A stretch of DNA of 39,169 nucleotides from a virus: positions 1 to 39,169 of the IMG/VR virus record IMGVR_UViG_3300004184_000002. The stretch is one strand, 5' to 3'. This document shows, in pieces, positions 38,776-39,169 of this stretch (its first letter is position 1; each line of letters begins with the position of its first letter). The notes beneath the pieces were generated by a model. That model was not told the DNA's origin, did not search any database, and saw only the letters and a list, made by a program, of their open reading frames with translations. Made by a program: the position numbers and the translations under genes.

Positions 38776-39169
38776 GGTTAACCCCTAAACTGGCTGACAG
38801 CGCCGCTTTGATGATAATGGTGCAAGCCAGATCAATGCTGCTATCTGGCAATAAGCTGATAGCGCCGCTGGTGCTGGCATTAGCCTGGACTGCATCAGCT
38901 CCGGCCAGGATGTGTGTTTGGCTGATAGCGCCGCTGGTGCTGGCGTTAGCCTGGGCTGCATCAGCTCCGGTCAGGATGTGTGTCTGGATAATAGCGCCAC
39001 TGGTGCTGGCGTTAGCCTGGGCTGCATCACTCCCCGTTAACACGATGGTGGACGACAGGCTAATAGCGCCGCTGGTGCTGGTGTTAGCCTGGGCTGCATC
39101 AGCTCCGGTCAGGATGTGAGTCTGGCTGATTGCGCCGCTGGTGCTGGCGTTAGCCTGGGCTGCATCAGC
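38765..39169 (-). CDS. LamG/22-aa-repeat protein, C-terminal part (partial in window; continues at 1)
   Basis: The frame is open to the window edge and joins the frame ending at base 1. On the collapsed circle, 39136-38765 supplies the last 123 residues. It holds four to five repeat units (LTGSDAAQANASTSGAIIQT and variants, one with the insertion LSSTIV). It finishes with a short non-repeat tail (SIDLACTIIIKAALSASLGV, then NHVH). A V codon at 39043 can be misread as a start, but the repeats upstream show it is internal. Confidence 0.75.
   Translation of the reverse strand, partial: ADAAQANASTSGAISQTHILTGADAAQANTSTSGAISLSSTIVLTGSDAAQANASTSGAIIQTHILTGADAAQANASTSGAISQTHILAGADAVQANASTSGAISLLPDSSIDLACTIIIKAALSASLGVNHVH
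38850..39169 (-). repeat. 66-bp tandem repeats encoding 22-aa units (second block)
   Basis: Continuation of the array at 1-222. The units share the coding core QANASTSGAIS. One unit near 39040-39065 carries a different linker and is two codons longer. The final 33 bases equal the first 33 of the window. Confidence 0.9.

Noticed and set aside
38765-39043. Separate 92-aa gene starting at the V codon 39043
   Set aside because: The frame is open upstream and made of the same repeats; it is the C-terminal end of the repeat gene.
39137-39169. Packaged terminal direct repeat of a linear virion
   Set aside because: Only 33 bp, inside a tandem array, and in-frame closure fits an assembly overlap better.

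Overview
The window reads as the complete genome of a temperate, lambda-like siphovirus, opened at an arbitrary point inside one gene. The first 33 bases (1-33) recur exactly as the last 33 (39137-39169). When the ends are joined with that overlap collapsed, a minus-strand reading frame runs from 1035 down to 1, re-enters at 39136 and ends at 38765 without a frame change. The late operon is therefore continuous across the junction, and the circle is about 39,136 bp. The phage-type Q antiterminator, the PrtN-like protein and the lambda-type tail genes suggest a gammaproteobacterial host. Dispersed 'GTAGGTTGGGTTAGCG' palindromes look like host REP elements. The host genus cannot be fixed from the sequence alone.

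Layout, minus strand in transcription order. (1) Immunity and early genes: Cro-like protein (24244-24044), an intrinsic terminator, a LuxR-type HTH protein, two tiny membrane proteins, a dNMP kinase, and a TOPRIM primase/SF3 helicase (22727-20394). A gene-free stretch follows that looks like a replication origin: 12 copies of a GTGGGACGG iteron and a 40-bp alternating pyrimidine-purine tract. Then come a 70-aa protein and a Q antiterminator (19814-19251). (2) Late control: a promoter just downstream of Q followed almost at once by a terminator, then a small membrane protein, an HNH nuclease, TerS, TerL, portal, S78 protease, HK97-type capsid protein, a probable head protein, an SGNH hydrolase, a small two-helix membrane protein and connector genes. 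(3) Tail: tail tube, tail chaperone with a GGGAAAG -1 frameshift, tape measure, M, L, a 58-aa membrane protein and K. An extra block of six genes (2666 down to 1, then 39136 to 38449) precedes I and a giant J (2532 aa). Two small tail-fibre genes end the operon at 29124.

Plus strand: an S24-type repressor (24327-25067) diverges from cro and is followed by a zinc-ribbon membrane protein and a terminator. A second transcription unit (25566-27674) contains an excisionase/AlpA-like HTH protein, a PrtN-family protein and several small unknown proteins. The tyrosine integrase is at 27922-28926.

The most interesting regulatory signal is a repeated promoter-operator cassette, TTGACT-N17-TTTAAT with a TAAAGC-N3-GCTTTA palindrome at the same offset. 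It occurs once in front of cro and once, on the other strand, in front of the PrtN/excisionase operon. This points to one regulator controlling both units. The repressor has Cys where LexA-type repressors have the catalytic Ser and has no Ala-Gly or Cys-Gly dipeptide in its linker, so ordinary RecA-stimulated self-cleavage is doubtful. No endolysin could be recognised.
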